Origin: Bacteroidota bacterium
GTDB lineage: Bacteria > Bacteroidota > Bacteroidia > Flavobacteriales > Flavobacteriaceae
Length of the DNA: 44,071 nucleotides
Reading direction: 5' to 3'
Assembly (NCBI GenBank): GCA_023387965.1
Contig: JAEWHE010000005.1
Span: forward strand, 1 to 44,071
The notes under the pieces were generated by a model, which saw nothing but the letters and a program-made list of their open reading frames with translations, made no database searches and was not told the DNA's origin. The translations under genes were made by a program, and so were the position numbers. The first letter of the stretch is position 1, and the number at the start of each line of letters is the position of its first letter. Shown here one piece after another: positions 30,701-39,765 of the stretch.

Positions 30701-31180
30701 TCGGATTTGCGCACGCTGGAAAGCGCGATCCAGGCCGCGAAGGACCGTATGGAGCAGATGGCCAACTCCACCCGTTCCACGCTGGAGGGCTTGCAGGACG
30801 AGCTGGACAACCTGCAAGGGCGCACCGAGGACATCGAGCGGCGCCGTTTTGCCAGCCGTCGGCGGGAGCTGGAGGCGCAGATGGCGGAAGCCAATGCCCA
30901 GGGCGACAGCCAAGCGGTGGCCAACGCCGCGCGGGCCCTTGGCATGCTTCGGCAGATCGAGTCCGAAACGGCGCAGCAACGCCAGCGGGAAGAGCAGCAG
31001 AAGCGCATCGATGCTCAGCAACAGCCGCAAGGTGCTGCGCCTCAGCAGGCCCAGGCACCCGGCAAGGTGATCCGCCTGGAGGTGCCGGGCCGGCAAGTTG
31101 TCGACGTGGCTGTGCGAAGTGAGGCCGACGAAACCAAGCTGCTCGGCGTTCTCGAAAGCGCCGGGCTGAGGAGTCTGTAA
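27752..31180 (+). CDS. Tail tape measure protein
   Basis: 1142 aa; start ATG 27752 (MSIKDRLIQFVLRGKDELSP) has GGAG at 8-nt spacing, better than ATG 27746. N-terminal third is coiled coil (EAEQLGQALDKAKEAQGLAQALRQTERAVEQTERSL), then a TMP domain (LGQLEAALASTGRQAEFTTQQLQAMADSLEDNSMLNAEQIQSAQARLLSYTDVA), hydrophobic segments around residues 495-540 (LVNVVTGGISAIGMAFTGLVTISLAGMSLLAKAIP) and a long helical remainder. Sets tail length and is ejected with DNA; length is consistent with a long siphovirus tail. Stop overlaps the next start (TAATG). Confidence 0.94.
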   Translation: MSIKDRLIQFVLRGKDELSPAAEKSGAALDALRQEAEQLGQALDKAKEAQGLAQALRQTERAVEQTERSLVQADLQIRELRDALNQTPEAAGLQQSLKEAEREARKLQRGLDTLRTSLGDQQQAAKAAGIDTDKLGDEHKRLAAETDKAKQALTDNNTQLKAAQREQNASARAAAEHASRQGDVGQAMESGAKKAIAFVAAYVSINAVLGVVQRGLRLVAQGIRAVATSGSEEQQALGQLEAALASTGRQAEFTTQQLQAMADSLEDNSMLNAEQIQSAQARLLSYTDVAATEFPRAMQIIIDQQQRLGISVEQSAEIVGRALQSPSEAIATLGRQGFKFEADQKRLLKQLEATGKTAEAQAIIMDMLTEAYGGSAAAAKLGTFQGLLKTIDKQIGDFTKRVKNAGAFEFMQRKLLELSDYLEEMANDGRLDALAEALSAAFIDAAERAEEFAKKLLEVDFKTLTDDATRWLDNFGEKLDTTGRWITMISAPFRGLVNVVTGGISAIGMAFTGLVTISLAGMSLLAKAIPNAFGGQQIVKGLESARDTAAGMFKALAGQVAQDGRDIAATWNSVAKSAEDSAARQVEAVRRASGENKRLMEKTGNDIMSFFRSNIASLENALAAISFAETAAELDEVEAGLYKANLEADEMVKALAALDQQRAFVTVGEGATTAASKIATLRLEQQRLEAEYRAGAKTLDEWQQGHNEAAVAIRELESESGKAAITTQALGKELKTLADVQRVISDAKTDRDIAAANAALKRMLDTGIIDGAQYNAEMKRSADRLKEIKSAIEGSKKAQDEKNKSDKEAIVTSEQLRRESGKRMEAERRAGDQAMQDRRRGSEEAQRDMGAMEDFFGGVMTRAREPLAAMSDAALEAFDRLNGLSTANIEMDTSSLDATTSSLRRATEALDDMQAAANTVGMSAIGKWMTQTALQSQQLQIQFLGQKARLQSLMEGYEDGSITVQQFVRRASSARHAMSLLNDSDLRTLESAIQAAKDRMEQMANSTRSTLEGLQDELDNLQGRTEDIERRRFASRRRELEAQMAEANAQGDSQAVANAARALGMLRQIESETAQQRQREEQQKRIDAQQQPQGAAPQQAQAPGKVIRLEVPGRQVVDVAVRSEADETKLLGVLESAGLRSL

Positions 31181-31626
31181 TGGCGTTGACCCTGGATAGC
31201 GTGGACCTGGCGGACGATCCCGACCTGGGCGGCGACCAGCTGCAGTGGATAGATGAATGGGAATGGGACCCGGTCGAACAGGAACAGGAGCGCAGCCTGA
31301 GCGGGGCGCTGATCATCCAGGAGGGCGTCAAGCTGTACGGGCGCCCGATCACCCTCAGCAGCAACGGCGGTGCCTGGTTCACCCTGGCCAAGGTGCGCGA
31401 ACTGGAGGCGCTGGCGGCAGCGGCGGGGCGGGTAATGTTGCTGACCCTGCCGACCGGCGCCACGCATCACGTGACCTGGAACCGCGTCGCTGGCCCTGCT
31501 GTGCAGGCCGCGCCGCTGTTCCGCCGGGTAGCCCCGTCGCTCGACTGGCTGCACGAGCTGACCCTGCGGCTGATCACCGTGGCCCCGCCGCCCGACCCTG
31601 AACCCCAACCAGATCCCGAACCCTGA
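31180..31626 (+). CDS. Distal tail protein of unknown function, 148 aa
   Basis: Follows the tape measure in the place of lambda gpM. LGGDQLQWIDEWEWDPVEQEQERSLSGALIIQEGVKLYGRPITLSSNGGAWFTLAKVRELEAL suggests a beta-rich baseplate component; the very end is a Pro/Asp/Glu repeat. No family assigned with confidence. Confidence 0.75.
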   Translation: MALTLDSVDLADDPDLGGDQLQWIDEWEWDPVEQEQERSLSGALIIQEGVKLYGRPITLSSNGGAWFTLAKVRELEALAAAAGRVMLLTLPTGATHHVTWNRVAGPAVQAAPLFRRVAPSLDWLHELTLRLITVAPPPDPEPQPDPEP

Positions 31627-31628
31627 CC

Positions 31629-31651
31629 AGCCCGCCCCGTGCGGGCTTTTT
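31629..31651 (+). terminator. Intra-operon terminator-like hairpin
   Basis: AGCCCGC (31629-31635) / GCGGGCT (31641-31647) then T to 31651, 3 nt after the stop codon. One of several similar hairpins spaced through the late operon (also 24242, 27710, 39282). Confidence 0.7.
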
Positions 31652-31671
31652 GTTGCCTGGAGATTCATGGC

Positions 31672-34600
31672 ATGACGATCAACGTCACCGATGTGAAGCT
31701 GCTCAAGAGCCAGCGCCTGACCGATGAAGACGACGGCGGCGGCCGTGCTACCGGCAATGCCGTGGTATCCGGCGAGGTCAACAACGTATTCCCCGACATC
31801 AGCCGACTGGACCGCACCACCGGTCGGATCAACCTGCGCAAGCTGTACGGCGGGCCGATGACGCAGAACGCCGATGCCTACCTGGGCGCGCATGCCATCG
31901 TCACCAAGGCGCCGGCGGACCCGCGCGTGAGCGTGCTGCTGTTCAACACCGGCAGCCAGACCGATGAGCGCCGCGACGCCCGCAATGCCATCGAAAGCTA
32001 CGTCGCGGCGGCCACGACCGCGCAGTTCGATCTGCTGGGTACCCAGCTGGCCGGGCAGCGTGCGATCGCTTGCGTGCAGCGCGAGGAACAGCGCGTGCCG
32101 GAGATCGGCGACGTGTATCAGTTGGTGACCGCCACTGCCGCGCAATACGTGCGCCTGACCGGTGTGGACGCCAGCCTGGAGCAATTCACCTACGACTACG
32201 GCAACGGCAACTTCGTCAACTTCACACGGCGCCGGCTCGACCTCTCGATCAGTGCGCCGCTGCTCAGCGAGTACCCGGGCGGCCAGGTCACACCGGCCGG
32301 CACCTCGGCCACCGCACTGGATGGCAAGGCCAAGGCGCGCGTGCTCAGCACCCAGGTAGCGGACGCGGCCCGTTACTACGGCATCAGCCCGCTGGCCGAG
32401 GCCATTGCGGCCGGCTCGCTCAACCTGCGCGTGCAGTCGGTGTACAGCCAGCTGGTGCCCAGTACTACAAAGGAATCGGCGCTGGTCGACGTGCTGGGCG
32501 GTTACCAGCGGCAGCTCTACCTGCCGGCCGGGCCGGCGCGATCGGTGAACCTGACCGTTGCCGCCGGTGGGGTGGCGGGCGAGTCGCGCACCTTCCTGGG
32601 GACCGGCTGCGCGCCGGGCACCCTGAGCATCACCGCCAACGGTGGCACCTTCGCCGACGACAACAAGGGCGGCTTGCGCTTTGTGTCCGGTAGCAACTGG
32701 ATCAGCTCGGGGCGTGTGGACTACCAGACCGGTGAGGTGACCCTGGTGCGCACCGGTACCAGCTGGGCCGGCTCGGCCACCGGCAGCTACCGCCCCGGTG
32801 CTGCAGCAACCGGCGATACCATCACCGGCGAGCTGGAGATCAGCCTGGGCAACCGTGGCTACGTGTACACGCTGAACCTGGCCGAGGCCATTCCGCGTGC
32901 CGGCACGCTGTCCGTCAGCTACATGGCGCTGGGCAAGTGGTACGAGCTGCGGGACATGGGCGACGGCCTGCTGACTGGCGAAGGCGCGGGCACCATCAGC
33001 CTGGCCACAGGCTCGGTATCGCTCACCCTCAACGCATTGCCCGATGTCGGCAGCTCGCTGATCTACAGCTACGTCAGCTCAGCGGACAACGCCATCACCC
33101 AGCGGGCTGGTGGCAGCGTGGTGCCGAAGCTGGAAGTGCGGCATACCCTGCCAGGTGGCGGCGTGCTGCCGGGCTCGGTCACCGTGACCTTCACGGCGGG
33201 TACCGAACGCACCCTGACCGACGATGGCCAGGGTGTGCTCAGTGGTAGCGGCGGCACCGGCACCATCGCATACGCAACGGGTGAAATTGTCATGGAGCTG
33301 GCTGCAACTCCGTCCGGCGGCATTGCCTACAGCTACCAACAGGGCGCGGTCGAGGGTGATGCGCTGGCCGTTTCCAGCGATGGCAGCGGCATGGCGACCT
33401 TCACCGTTCCCGGTGCGCCGCTCAAGCCCGGTTCCGTGCGCGTGGACTGGATGACCACCCGACGGCAGGCCGCGCCGGCCATCAACTGGCAGGTGATCGA
33501 GAGCGGCAACGCCCTGCCGATTTACGACGGCCAGCGCGACCTGGCCAACAGCGCGAACGACAACGGCAATGGCGGCTGGCAGGGCGGGCGCGCCGGTACC
33601 ATCAACTACAGCACGGGCCAGGTGACGCTGCAGGTCGCGCAGCTGTACGACTATGTGGAATACACCTACAGCAACGCTTCACGTCAGGGGCTGATGGGCC
33701 GTGTCACTGAGCCGGTGCTGATCACCACGCCGGTGCAGGTGCGCGAGCAGTTCGGCGGCACCTTGTCCGTCGCCGCACAGGCGGCGGGTGTGACCACCGA
33801 GCCGCAAACCAGCAGCCAGGCCCAACCGCCGATCACCGTGGAGCTGCTGCCTGGCGTGGCCGAGGCCATCGTACCGGGCTCGCTGCTGTTCAGCTGGAAC
33901 GGCGCGCTGTACACCGACCGCAGCGGCATCCTGTACCGGGACGTGGCCAGCAACACCAACGGCGGCACCGCCGTGGGCAGTGTCGACTACGTATCAGGGG
34001 TTGCCACGCTGAACAGCTACGCCGGCAACGCAACGGGTGCGGTCGTGCTGCTGGCCTGCCTGACGGCCTCGGCCGGGTTCAGTGTCACCGGGGCGACGTT
34101 CCGCACGCCGGGCGCGCCGCTGCGCGAAGGCAGCATGCAGGTGACCGTGGTGCGCACGGATACCGCCGCGATCGTAACCGCCGCCTCGAACCTCAATGGC
34201 GAGTTCAGCAGCGGTATCGTGCACGGCACTGTCGATGCGGCCACGGGTATCGCCCGTCTGCGCTTCACCTCCAACCCAGCCGACGAATCAGGGGCCAGCG
34301 ACGTGCCGGTGATTCCGCTACTGCTGCGTTACAACGCGGTGGTGCAGACGCGCCTGCCGCTGGATGCCGGGCTGTTGGGCCTCGACCCGGTACGGCTGCC
34401 GGCTGATGGGCGTGTGCCGATCTACCGCGCCGGCGATGTGCTGGTGATCCATCACACCGCCGAGACGCTGGTGGCCTCGCCGGTGGCAGGCGGCAGCCTG
34501 CAACTGGAGCGTGACCAGCAGGCCGAGATCGAGGTGGTCGATGGTGCCGGCACCGTGCTGCGCGCCGAATCCTATTCGGTCGATCGCGCAAACGGCACCG

Positions 34601-35250
34601 TGACCTGGGCCAACCCACTGGTGTTGCAGGACGCCGAGGGCAACCCGGTGGGCCTCCCGCTGATCGTGCGTGACCGGGTAGAGCACATGGCGCTGGTGAC
34701 CGAGGTGCAGATCACCGGTGAACTGGGCATCAGCTCGCCGCTGCCTTGGGATCTGCCGGCAGGGGAGGCTCAAGTCTCCAGCGCGGTGGCATGGGGCGAT
34801 CTGCAATCGCGCATTCACACCTGGTTCACTCAGCAGACCTGGAGCCAGGGCGCACCCAACTGGACGGATGCGCCGCAGGGCAACACCACCACGGCGCAGT
34901 ACAACAGCCTCAGCTACCCACCGATCATCACCAATGCCGGCGGCATCTCGGGCAAGTGGGCGCTGGTGTTCACCAGTGCCTCGGCGTTCAACGTGGTGGA
35001 AGAGCAGCTGGGCGTAATCAGCACCGGCAACACCTCGACCGACTGCGCGCCCATCAACGCCCTGACCGGCGAGCCGTATTTCACGATTCGGCGCGACGGC
35101 TGGGGGAGTGGCTGGGCAGCGGGCAACGCGGTGCGCTTCAACACCGACTCGGCGCTGGGGCCGATGTGGGCCATCCGTACCGTGATCAGCGGGCAGGGCA
35201 CGGTAGACGATGACAAGTTCGAATTGCTGGTAAGGGGGGATGCGGACTGA
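31672..35250 (+). CDS. Large repeat-containing tail protein (adhesin or baseplate), 1192 aa
   Basis: ATG 31672 lies after TGGAGA. Residues about 1-220 form a non-repetitive start (NNVFPDISRLDRTTGRINLRKLYGG; YDYGNGNFVNFTRRRLDLSI). From about 290 to 880 at least five degenerate beta modules recur with the form PGSVxVxF ... LTDDGxGxLxGxGGTGTIxYxTGxVxLxL ... YSY. The C-terminus returns to unique sequence (WFTQQTWSQGAPNWTDAPQGN). Composition suggests an Ig/fibronectin-like stalk on the tail tip, possibly host-binding. Not matched to a lambda gene. Confidence 0.8.
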   Translation: MTINVTDVKLLKSQRLTDEDDGGGRATGNAVVSGEVNNVFPDISRLDRTTGRINLRKLYGGPMTQNADAYLGAHAIVTKAPADPRVSVLLFNTGSQTDERRDARNAIESYVAAATTAQFDLLGTQLAGQRAIACVQREEQRVPEIGDVYQLVTATAAQYVRLTGVDASLEQFTYDYGNGNFVNFTRRRLDLSISAPLLSEYPGGQVTPAGTSATALDGKAKARVLSTQVADAARYYGISPLAEAIAAGSLNLRVQSVYSQLVPSTTKESALVDVLGGYQRQLYLPAGPARSVNLTVAAGGVAGESRTFLGTGCAPGTLSITANGGTFADDNKGGLRFVSGSNWISSGRVDYQTGEVTLVRTGTSWAGSATGSYRPGAAATGDTITGELEISLGNRGYVYTLNLAEAIPRAGTLSVSYMALGKWYELRDMGDGLLTGEGAGTISLATGSVSLTLNALPDVGSSLIYSYVSSADNAITQRAGGSVVPKLEVRHTLPGGGVLPGSVTVTFTAGTERTLTDDGQGVLSGSGGTGTIAYATGEIVMELAATPSGGIAYSYQQGAVEGDALAVSSDGSGMATFTVPGAPLKPGSVRVDWMTTRRQAAPAINWQVIESGNALPIYDGQRDLANSANDNGNGGWQGGRAGTINYSTGQVTLQVAQLYDYVEYTYSNASRQGLMGRVTEPVLITTPVQVREQFGGTLSVAAQAAGVTTEPQTSSQAQPPITVELLPGVAEAIVPGSLLFSWNGALYTDRSGILYRDVASNTNGGTAVGSVDYVSGVATLNSYAGNATGAVVLLACLTASAGFSVTGATFRTPGAPLREGSMQVTVVRTDTAAIVTAASNLNGEFSSGIVHGTVDAATGIARLRFTSNPADESGASDVPVIPLLLRYNAVVQTRLPLDAGLLGLDPVRLPADGRVPIYRAGDVLVIHHTAETLVASPVAGGSLQLERDQQAEIEVVDGAGTVLRAESYSVDRANGTVTWANPLVLQDAEGNPVGLPLIVRDRVEHMALVTEVQITGELGISSPLPWDLPAGEAQVSSAVAWGDLQSRIHTWFTQQTWSQGAPNWTDAPQGNTTTAQYNSLSYPPIITNAGGISGKWALVFTSASAFNVVEEQLGVISTGNTSTDCAPINALTGEPYFTIRRDGWGSGWAAGNAVRFNTDSALGPMWAIRTVISGQGTVDDDKFELLVRGDAD

Positions 35251-36248
35251 TGGCTAGGGTTTATCACAGAGATCAAGCAGGGGCGCCAGCGTTGACGTAC
35301 AACACCTCCGTGCTGGATCAGGCTCACTTTGACGCCTTCAGAGTGATTCTGAAGGCGTGCTTGGTGGATGGGTATGGATTAGTCCCCGCCGCTGGGTGGG
35401 AGCTTATCCACAGCGCGGCTAACTCAATCGTGCTGCGAAATGGGACTCACAGCGGTTATGTGTGTTTCCAGCGCACCCCATCCACGTCCTCTCTCGTCAC
35501 GGTCTGGCTGGCGGCAACCTATAGCGGGGTTGACGCCGCCGGCAAAATCATCGGTGACGGGGTGCGTAGCGGTACGGCTGCCAACAGCAGTGCCCCGCAT
35601 AGACTGCAGGTTCGCGCACTGGCCGCGCGTTCGGAGTCAAGTACGTGGGCAATGGTTGCCGACAACGAGACCTTCGTTCTCTCCATGAGCGGCAGTTCTT
35701 CGGTCGCTCCGATTGAGGTAACAGGCGTCGCAGGGCAATCATATGAAGCCAACTTGACGTTCTACTGCGGTAGCGACTCATTCGGAGACTTCATCTGTGC
35801 TGGCGGTGCAAACTCGGAGAGCTCCAGTGCTTCTCTCGACACCGCAAGGTTTAGCTCTGCAGGGTTCACCTGTTTGAAGCACCCCGACACGGGGCTGCTG
35901 GTTGACACCGGCGCTATAACCGTTTTCATGCCCGGCACTGTCGTTTTCAACAACGCTACTCTTTTTTCAGGTTTTCCGTCGGGGGTTGTTCTTTCCTCCG
36001 CCCACCTATCGCCGCTGTCGTGGATCGCAAACTCAGTCGTGCGGCGGCTGCGAGGGATCGCCGTCGACCCACGCCTGTCGTACGCCTACAACAGCCCAGC
36101 AGCCCAGGCACTAGGAGGCCCGGCGCTGACTACCCGGACCATGAATACACTGCTGGATCTAGGCGACGGCCATGACTACCTGATCGGCCGCGCCTACTAC
36201 ACGAATGCAATCACGATGCTGTTGACTACACACCCGGAGTTCTGGTGA
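35250..36248 (+). CDS. Tail protein, 332 aa, likely virion surface
   Basis: Starts at TGATG overlap. MARVYHRDQAGAPALTYNTSVLDQAHFDAFRVILKACLVDGYG is a start shared by proteins in other Pseudomonas phages (as I recall annotated hypothetical); the remainder is Ser/Gly/Ala-rich and beta-like (LSMSGSSSVAPIEVTGVAGQSYEANLTFYCGSD). Noticeably less GC-biased than flanking tail genes, which may reflect exchange of host-recognition modules. Confidence 0.7.
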   Translation: MARVYHRDQAGAPALTYNTSVLDQAHFDAFRVILKACLVDGYGLVPAAGWELIHSAANSIVLRNGTHSGYVCFQRTPSTSSLVTVWLAATYSGVDAAGKIIGDGVRSGTAANSSAPHRLQVRALAARSESSTWAMVADNETFVLSMSGSSSVAPIEVTGVAGQSYEANLTFYCGSDSFGDFICAGGANSESSSASLDTARFSSAGFTCLKHPDTGLLVDTGAITVFMPGTVVFNNATLFSGFPSGVVLSSAHLSPLSWIANSVVRRLRGIAVDPRLSYAYNSPAAQALGGPALTTRTMNTLLDLGDGHDYLIGRAYYTNAITMLLTTHPEFW

Positions 36249-37033
36249 TGACGGCGGCTGCGCTAGCGTACACGTTGCCGGTGGCGGCCTATCTTGAGGG
36301 ACCGCGCATTGATATTCGGTTCTGGCTGCTGCGCGATGGGGAGGCAACGACCAATGAAAAGCTGCTGCGCTTCTACCGCGATTGGGATTCGCTTGATGCG
36401 CTCCAGCTCTCCTTCTGGGCTGAGCCAGGGGAAGGGGGGTATACCAACTGGGCATCTGTGCGGTTGGAGGCTCTGCAGTCCATCGAGTGGGTGGCCATCG
36501 GCAGGGATGATGCCGTGCCGCGTCGTGCCCGGGTGGCCTATCTGACGCTGAATGCTGGCGGCACCTACACCTTCAACATTACTACGGTCGAGGGCGGTGG
36601 CCAGCAGGGCGATCCCGGCCGCGTGGCGGGGCTCGTCCGCGTCGAGCGGTTGCCGGCGAACCGCGAGATCGTGCTGGTCGAGCGGCCTGCAGACGGTGAG
36701 TGGCGCTTGGCGGGCTACGGCCCCACGCCCGGAGGCGGTGGTGACATCGACGTGCGGGTGGTGGGCGGCGATGTCTATGCCATTGGGGTGGATGACTACG
36801 GCGTGGCGTTCGTGCCGGATCTCGCGGTTCAGGTCGGCCAGCGCATTCGCCCGACGCAGTACGCTGGCTGGGTATACGAGATCACCGATGCCGGGCAGTT
36901 GCCTGCTGTCGAGCCGGCGTGGTGGGCGGCGCAGGGCGAGAACCCCTCGCAGCCGCTCGGCTCGGCCCGAGCGATCGCGCGGCGTTACTTCCAGCCTATT
37001 GCGCATGGTCCCGTTCCTGTTGAGGTGATCTGA
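36248..37033 (+). CDS. Distal tail protein, 261 aa
   Basis: ATG 36248 overlaps the upstream stop (TGATG); the GTG just before it is not preferred. Beta-rich sequence (LPVAAYLEGPRIDIRFWLLRDGEATTNEKLLRFYRDW ... WRLAGYGPTPGGGGDIDVRVVGGDVYAIGVDDYG ... YAGWVYEITDAGQLPAVEPAWW), without a recognised family. Part of a tightly overlapping four-gene tail-tip block. Confidence 0.7.
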   Translation: MTAAALAYTLPVAAYLEGPRIDIRFWLLRDGEATTNEKLLRFYRDWDSLDALQLSFWAEPGEGGYTNWASVRLEALQSIEWVAIGRDDAVPRRARVAYLTLNAGGTYTFNITTVEGGGQQGDPGRVAGLVRVERLPANREIVLVERPADGEWRLAGYGPTPGGGGDIDVRVVGGDVYAIGVDDYGVAFVPDLAVQVGQRIRPTQYAGWVYEITDAGQLPAVEPAWWAAQGENPSQPLGSARAIARRYFQPIAHGPVPVEVI

Positions 37034-38790
37034 TGCTGAGCGTATCCATCAGCAGCGGCTGGCGTCGCGCCGTGCGTGCGGACCGGCGCGTTGCGGCATT
37101 GCCCTGGGATGCCCTGCAGCCGCTGGACCGGGCTGGCTCGGTACGCTGGAAAATTGCCGGCCCGGCCGACAGCCGGACAGCGATCGCGCCTTGGAGCCGG
37201 GTATCGACACGGGATGTCGGGGCGGTGGGGGCATGGCAACCGGCAGGCCCGCAGGATCGTCCGGCCGATGCGATGCTCTGGGCCAGCGTGCCGGTGAAGG
37301 ATGCCTGGCTGTCGTCGGTCTGGAATCACAGCATTCGCCCCGCGGACATACGGCTACGGTTGATCTACAACCCCAAGCCGGCACGCAAAGATACGACCGT
37401 TGCAGCAGGCCATCGGCGCGTCAATGAGTTCGGCCCGCGCTACAACGCCGCGACAGCCCTGCAGGACAGCCTCTACGTGCCCGGCAGCGGGGCGCTGGTG
37501 TTCGAGTTCGGCGGCCGGCCGTACTTCCCCAGCACGTCGCCCAGCGTCTTCTTCGACTTCCGCTACGTGCCGGCCACGCCTGCGATTCAGCCGACCGACA
37601 TGCGGCCGGCGAAGGTGCGCTGGCAATCGGCGCGCCGCTTGAGCCTTAGCAGCACGCTGCCCTGGGGCAGGGCGCGGCAGGTCGACGGCGTGCTGACTGA
37701 CATGCCCTATGTCGATTACCCCGGCCCGGTGAAGCCGTTGCCCGAGCCGCCACCCGATCCCGAAATTCTGGATACCTACATGATCGCCAACACCGTCAAC
37801 CTGGTGGTGCTGCCCAGTCGTACGCCGATCGAGGCGAAGAACGTGCGGGTGGCGTTGGATGCTGACTCGTTCAGCTGGAGCTTCAGCGCCGACATCTTTA
37901 CCCAGGCCGCCCTCGATCTGGTGCGCCCTGATGCCGGCGGCGCCAAGACGGTCGAGCTGGATATCAACGGCTGGACATGGGTGGTGCTGGTCGAGCGCTA
38001 CAGTCGGCAGCTGCGTTTCCCGGCTGAGGCCTACAGCATCAACGGGGCAACCCGTCCGCAGCTACTGGCCGCGCCCTATGCGCCGTTGCGCACCAGCCTG
38101 AACAACGCACCGATCAATGCCGCCCAGGCGGCCGAGGCTGAGTTGCTGAACACGGGGTTCACCCTCAACTGGCTGGCCACTGATTGGACGCTTCCAGCCG
38201 GTGCCTTCAGCTACCAGAGCCAGACCGCCATGCAGGTGATCGCCCGGCTCGCCGAAACGGTAGGCGGGGTAGTGCGCCCCACGCGGGATACGGATGCGCT
38301 GGAGGTTGTGCCACGTTACCCGGCGCCGCCCTGGGCCTGGGAAGATGTCGATACGCCGATCAGCCGCATCATCCCGCCGGCGATGATGACCGAGCTGGGC
38401 GGCGAGTGGACGCCGCAACCGGCCTGGAACGCCTGCTACACCTCGGGCACGTCGCATGGTGTGAGCATGCTCGTCCGCCGTGCGGGTACCGCTGGCGACA
38501 ACCCGGCCCCGGACGTGTTCGAGGACTGGCTGACCGATCAGCCGGCCAACCAGGCGCGCGGCATTCACGAGCTCAGCAAGGGTGGCAACATTGAGATAGT
38601 CAGCTTCACCATCCCGCTGTTCCCGGTCAACGATGACCACGGCGTCGGCCTGGTGCTGCCGGCGCAGCTTTGCCGCGTGCCGGAGTCTTCCGGCGCCTGG
38701 GTGGGGTTGTGCCTGGCGGTGGATATCAGCGCCGAGGGCACCGGCGCGGTGCGGGTGAAACAGCAGATCAAACTGGAGCGCCACCACTGA
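37033..38790 (+). CDS. Tail-tip hub-like protein, 585 aa
   Basis: TGATG-coupled to its neighbour. The second half (TVNLVVLPSRTPIEAKNVRVALDADSFSWSFSADIFTQAALDLV ... GWTWVVLVERYSR ... FSYQSQTAMQVIARLAETVGGVVRPTRDTDALEVVPRYPAPPW) has the look of a baseplate hub or gp27/gpJ-core-type beta-barrel protein. Annotated only by context and fold-like pattern. Confidence 0.7.
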   Translation: MLSVSISSGWRRAVRADRRVAALPWDALQPLDRAGSVRWKIAGPADSRTAIAPWSRVSTRDVGAVGAWQPAGPQDRPADAMLWASVPVKDAWLSSVWNHSIRPADIRLRLIYNPKPARKDTTVAAGHRRVNEFGPRYNAATALQDSLYVPGSGALVFEFGGRPYFPSTSPSVFFDFRYVPATPAIQPTDMRPAKVRWQSARRLSLSSTLPWGRARQVDGVLTDMPYVDYPGPVKPLPEPPPDPEILDTYMIANTVNLVVLPSRTPIEAKNVRVALDADSFSWSFSADIFTQAALDLVRPDAGGAKTVELDINGWTWVVLVERYSRQLRFPAEAYSINGATRPQLLAAPYAPLRTSLNNAPINAAQAAEAELLNTGFTLNWLATDWTLPAGAFSYQSQTAMQVIARLAETVGGVVRPTRDTDALEVVPRYPAPPWAWEDVDTPISRIIPPAMMTELGGEWTPQPAWNACYTSGTSHGVSMLVRRAGTAGDNPAPDVFEDWLTDQPANQARGIHELSKGGNIEIVSFTIPLFPVNDDHGVGLVLPAQLCRVPESSGAWVGLCLAVDISAEGTGAVRVKQQIKLERHH

Positions 38791-39026
38791 TGGCCACGAC
38801 GAACCCCTGGAAGCGCTTCATCGGCCTGCTGCCCGGTGGCGTGCGCACCGTTGCGACCGTGCGCAGCATCGATACCATCTCAGGCCTCAGTGAGGTGGAA
38901 CTGCGCACCGGCACCCGCATCACCGTGCGCGGCATCGACGTGCCGGTAAACAGCAAGGCCTACATCGCGGACGGCACGATCACCGGGCCGGCGCCGGAGC
39001 TGCCGCATTTTGATGTGGATGTGTGA
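38790..39026 (+). CDS. Small OB-fold-like tail-tip protein, 78 aa
   Basis: ATG 38790 overlaps the hub stop by 1 nt. VRTVATVRSIDTISGLSEVELRTGTRITVRGIDVPVNSKAYIADGTITGPAPEL looks like a single five-stranded barrel. It closes the tail gene block. Function inferred from position only. Confidence 0.7.
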   Translation: MATTNPWKRFIGLLPGGVRTVATVRSIDTISGLSEVELRTGTRITVRGIDVPVNSKAYIADGTITGPAPELPHFDVDV

Positions 39027-39105
39027 TCAGACTGTGCGTTGCTGCCGGTCGGTTGCCGGTGCCTGCGGCAATATGCGACCACCATCACCCGCAAAGGACT
39101 GCGAC

Positions 39106-39261
39106 ATGCGAACGAAAATAACCCGCTTGGTAGGCCTGTTCGCCTTCGGACTGATCTGCACCTTGGGCGGTGCTTACCTCGGCATCAACCAGGTCTACGA
39201 CAGGCTTGATGCTGAGTTGCCGGCGATCATCGAATCAGCTGGGTGCACTCCTCATAGCTGA
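39106..39261 (+). CDS. Small single-span membrane protein, 51 aa
   Basis: ATG 39106 has AAAGGA upstream. MRTKITRLVGLFAFGLICTL plus GGAYLG forms one membrane span after a basic N-terminus, followed by a short acidic periplasmic tail. Located directly before the endolysin, it could be a second holin, antiholin or pinholin partner; the recognised holin lies far upstream at 17105. A moron is also possible. Confidence 0.6.
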   Translation: MRTKITRLVGLFAFGLICTLGGAYLGINQVYDRLDAELPAIIESAGCTPHS

Positions 39262-39281
39262 TTGCTTTGCCACATCGACCC

Positions 39282-39309
39282 AAGCCCGCCACTGAGCGGG
39301 CTTCTTTTT
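39282..39309 (+). terminator. Hairpin before endolysin
   Basis: AAGCCCGC (39282-39289) / GCGGGCTT (39296-39303) followed by a T-rich stretch. Separates the small membrane protein from the lysis genes. Confidence 0.65.
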
Positions 39310-39324
39310 GCCAGGAGATTGACG

Positions 39325-39765
39325 ATGCAAACCTCACAACGAGGCATCGACCTCATCAAGCGCTTCGAGGGGCTGCGGCTGACCGCATACCCAGACCCCG
39401 CAACCGGTGGCGATCCCTGGACGATCGGCTACGGCACCACGCGCGGCGTTCGCCCTGGCATGTCTATCACATCGGCCCGCGCCGAAGAGTTGCTGCGCGC
39501 CGATCTGGAGCGATTCGAGGCGGCCATCGGGCGGCTGGTTACAGCGCGGCTCTGCCAGCACCAACTGGATGCGCTGGTCAGCCTGACCTACAACATTGGC
39601 GAAGGCGCGCTGCGTGACTCCACGCTGCTGCGGATGCTCAACGCCGGAGACTATGCCGGTGCAGCGCTGCAGTTCGAACGATGGGTGAATGCCGCTGGAA
39701 AGGTCATGCCCGGTCTGGTGAAGCGCCGAGCTGCTGAGAGAGCCCTGTTCGAGGATGCACAATGA
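39325..39765 (+). CDS. Endolysin, T4-type lysozyme (GH24)
   Basis: 146 aa from ATG 39325 with CCAGGAG upstream. Catalytic triad region RFEGLRLTAYPDPATGGDPWTIGYGTT (Glu15, Asp24, Thr33), then QHQLDALVSLTYNIGEGALRDSTLLRMLNAGDY and GLVKRRAAERALF, all typical of GH24 muramidases. No signal or SAR domain, so export depends on a holin. Overlaps Rz by 4 nt. Confidence 0.95.
   Translation: MQTSQRGIDLIKRFEGLRLTAYPDPATGGDPWTIGYGTTRGVRPGMSITSARAEELLRADLERFEAAIGRLVTARLCQHQLDALVSLTYNIGEGALRDSTLLRMLNAGDYAGAALQFERWVNAAGKVMPGLVKRRAAERALFEDAQ

Noticed and set aside
29480..31096. 538-aa open frame on the minus strand opposite the tape measure gene
   Set aside because: Antisense shadow of a well-recognised gene with low-complexity composition.
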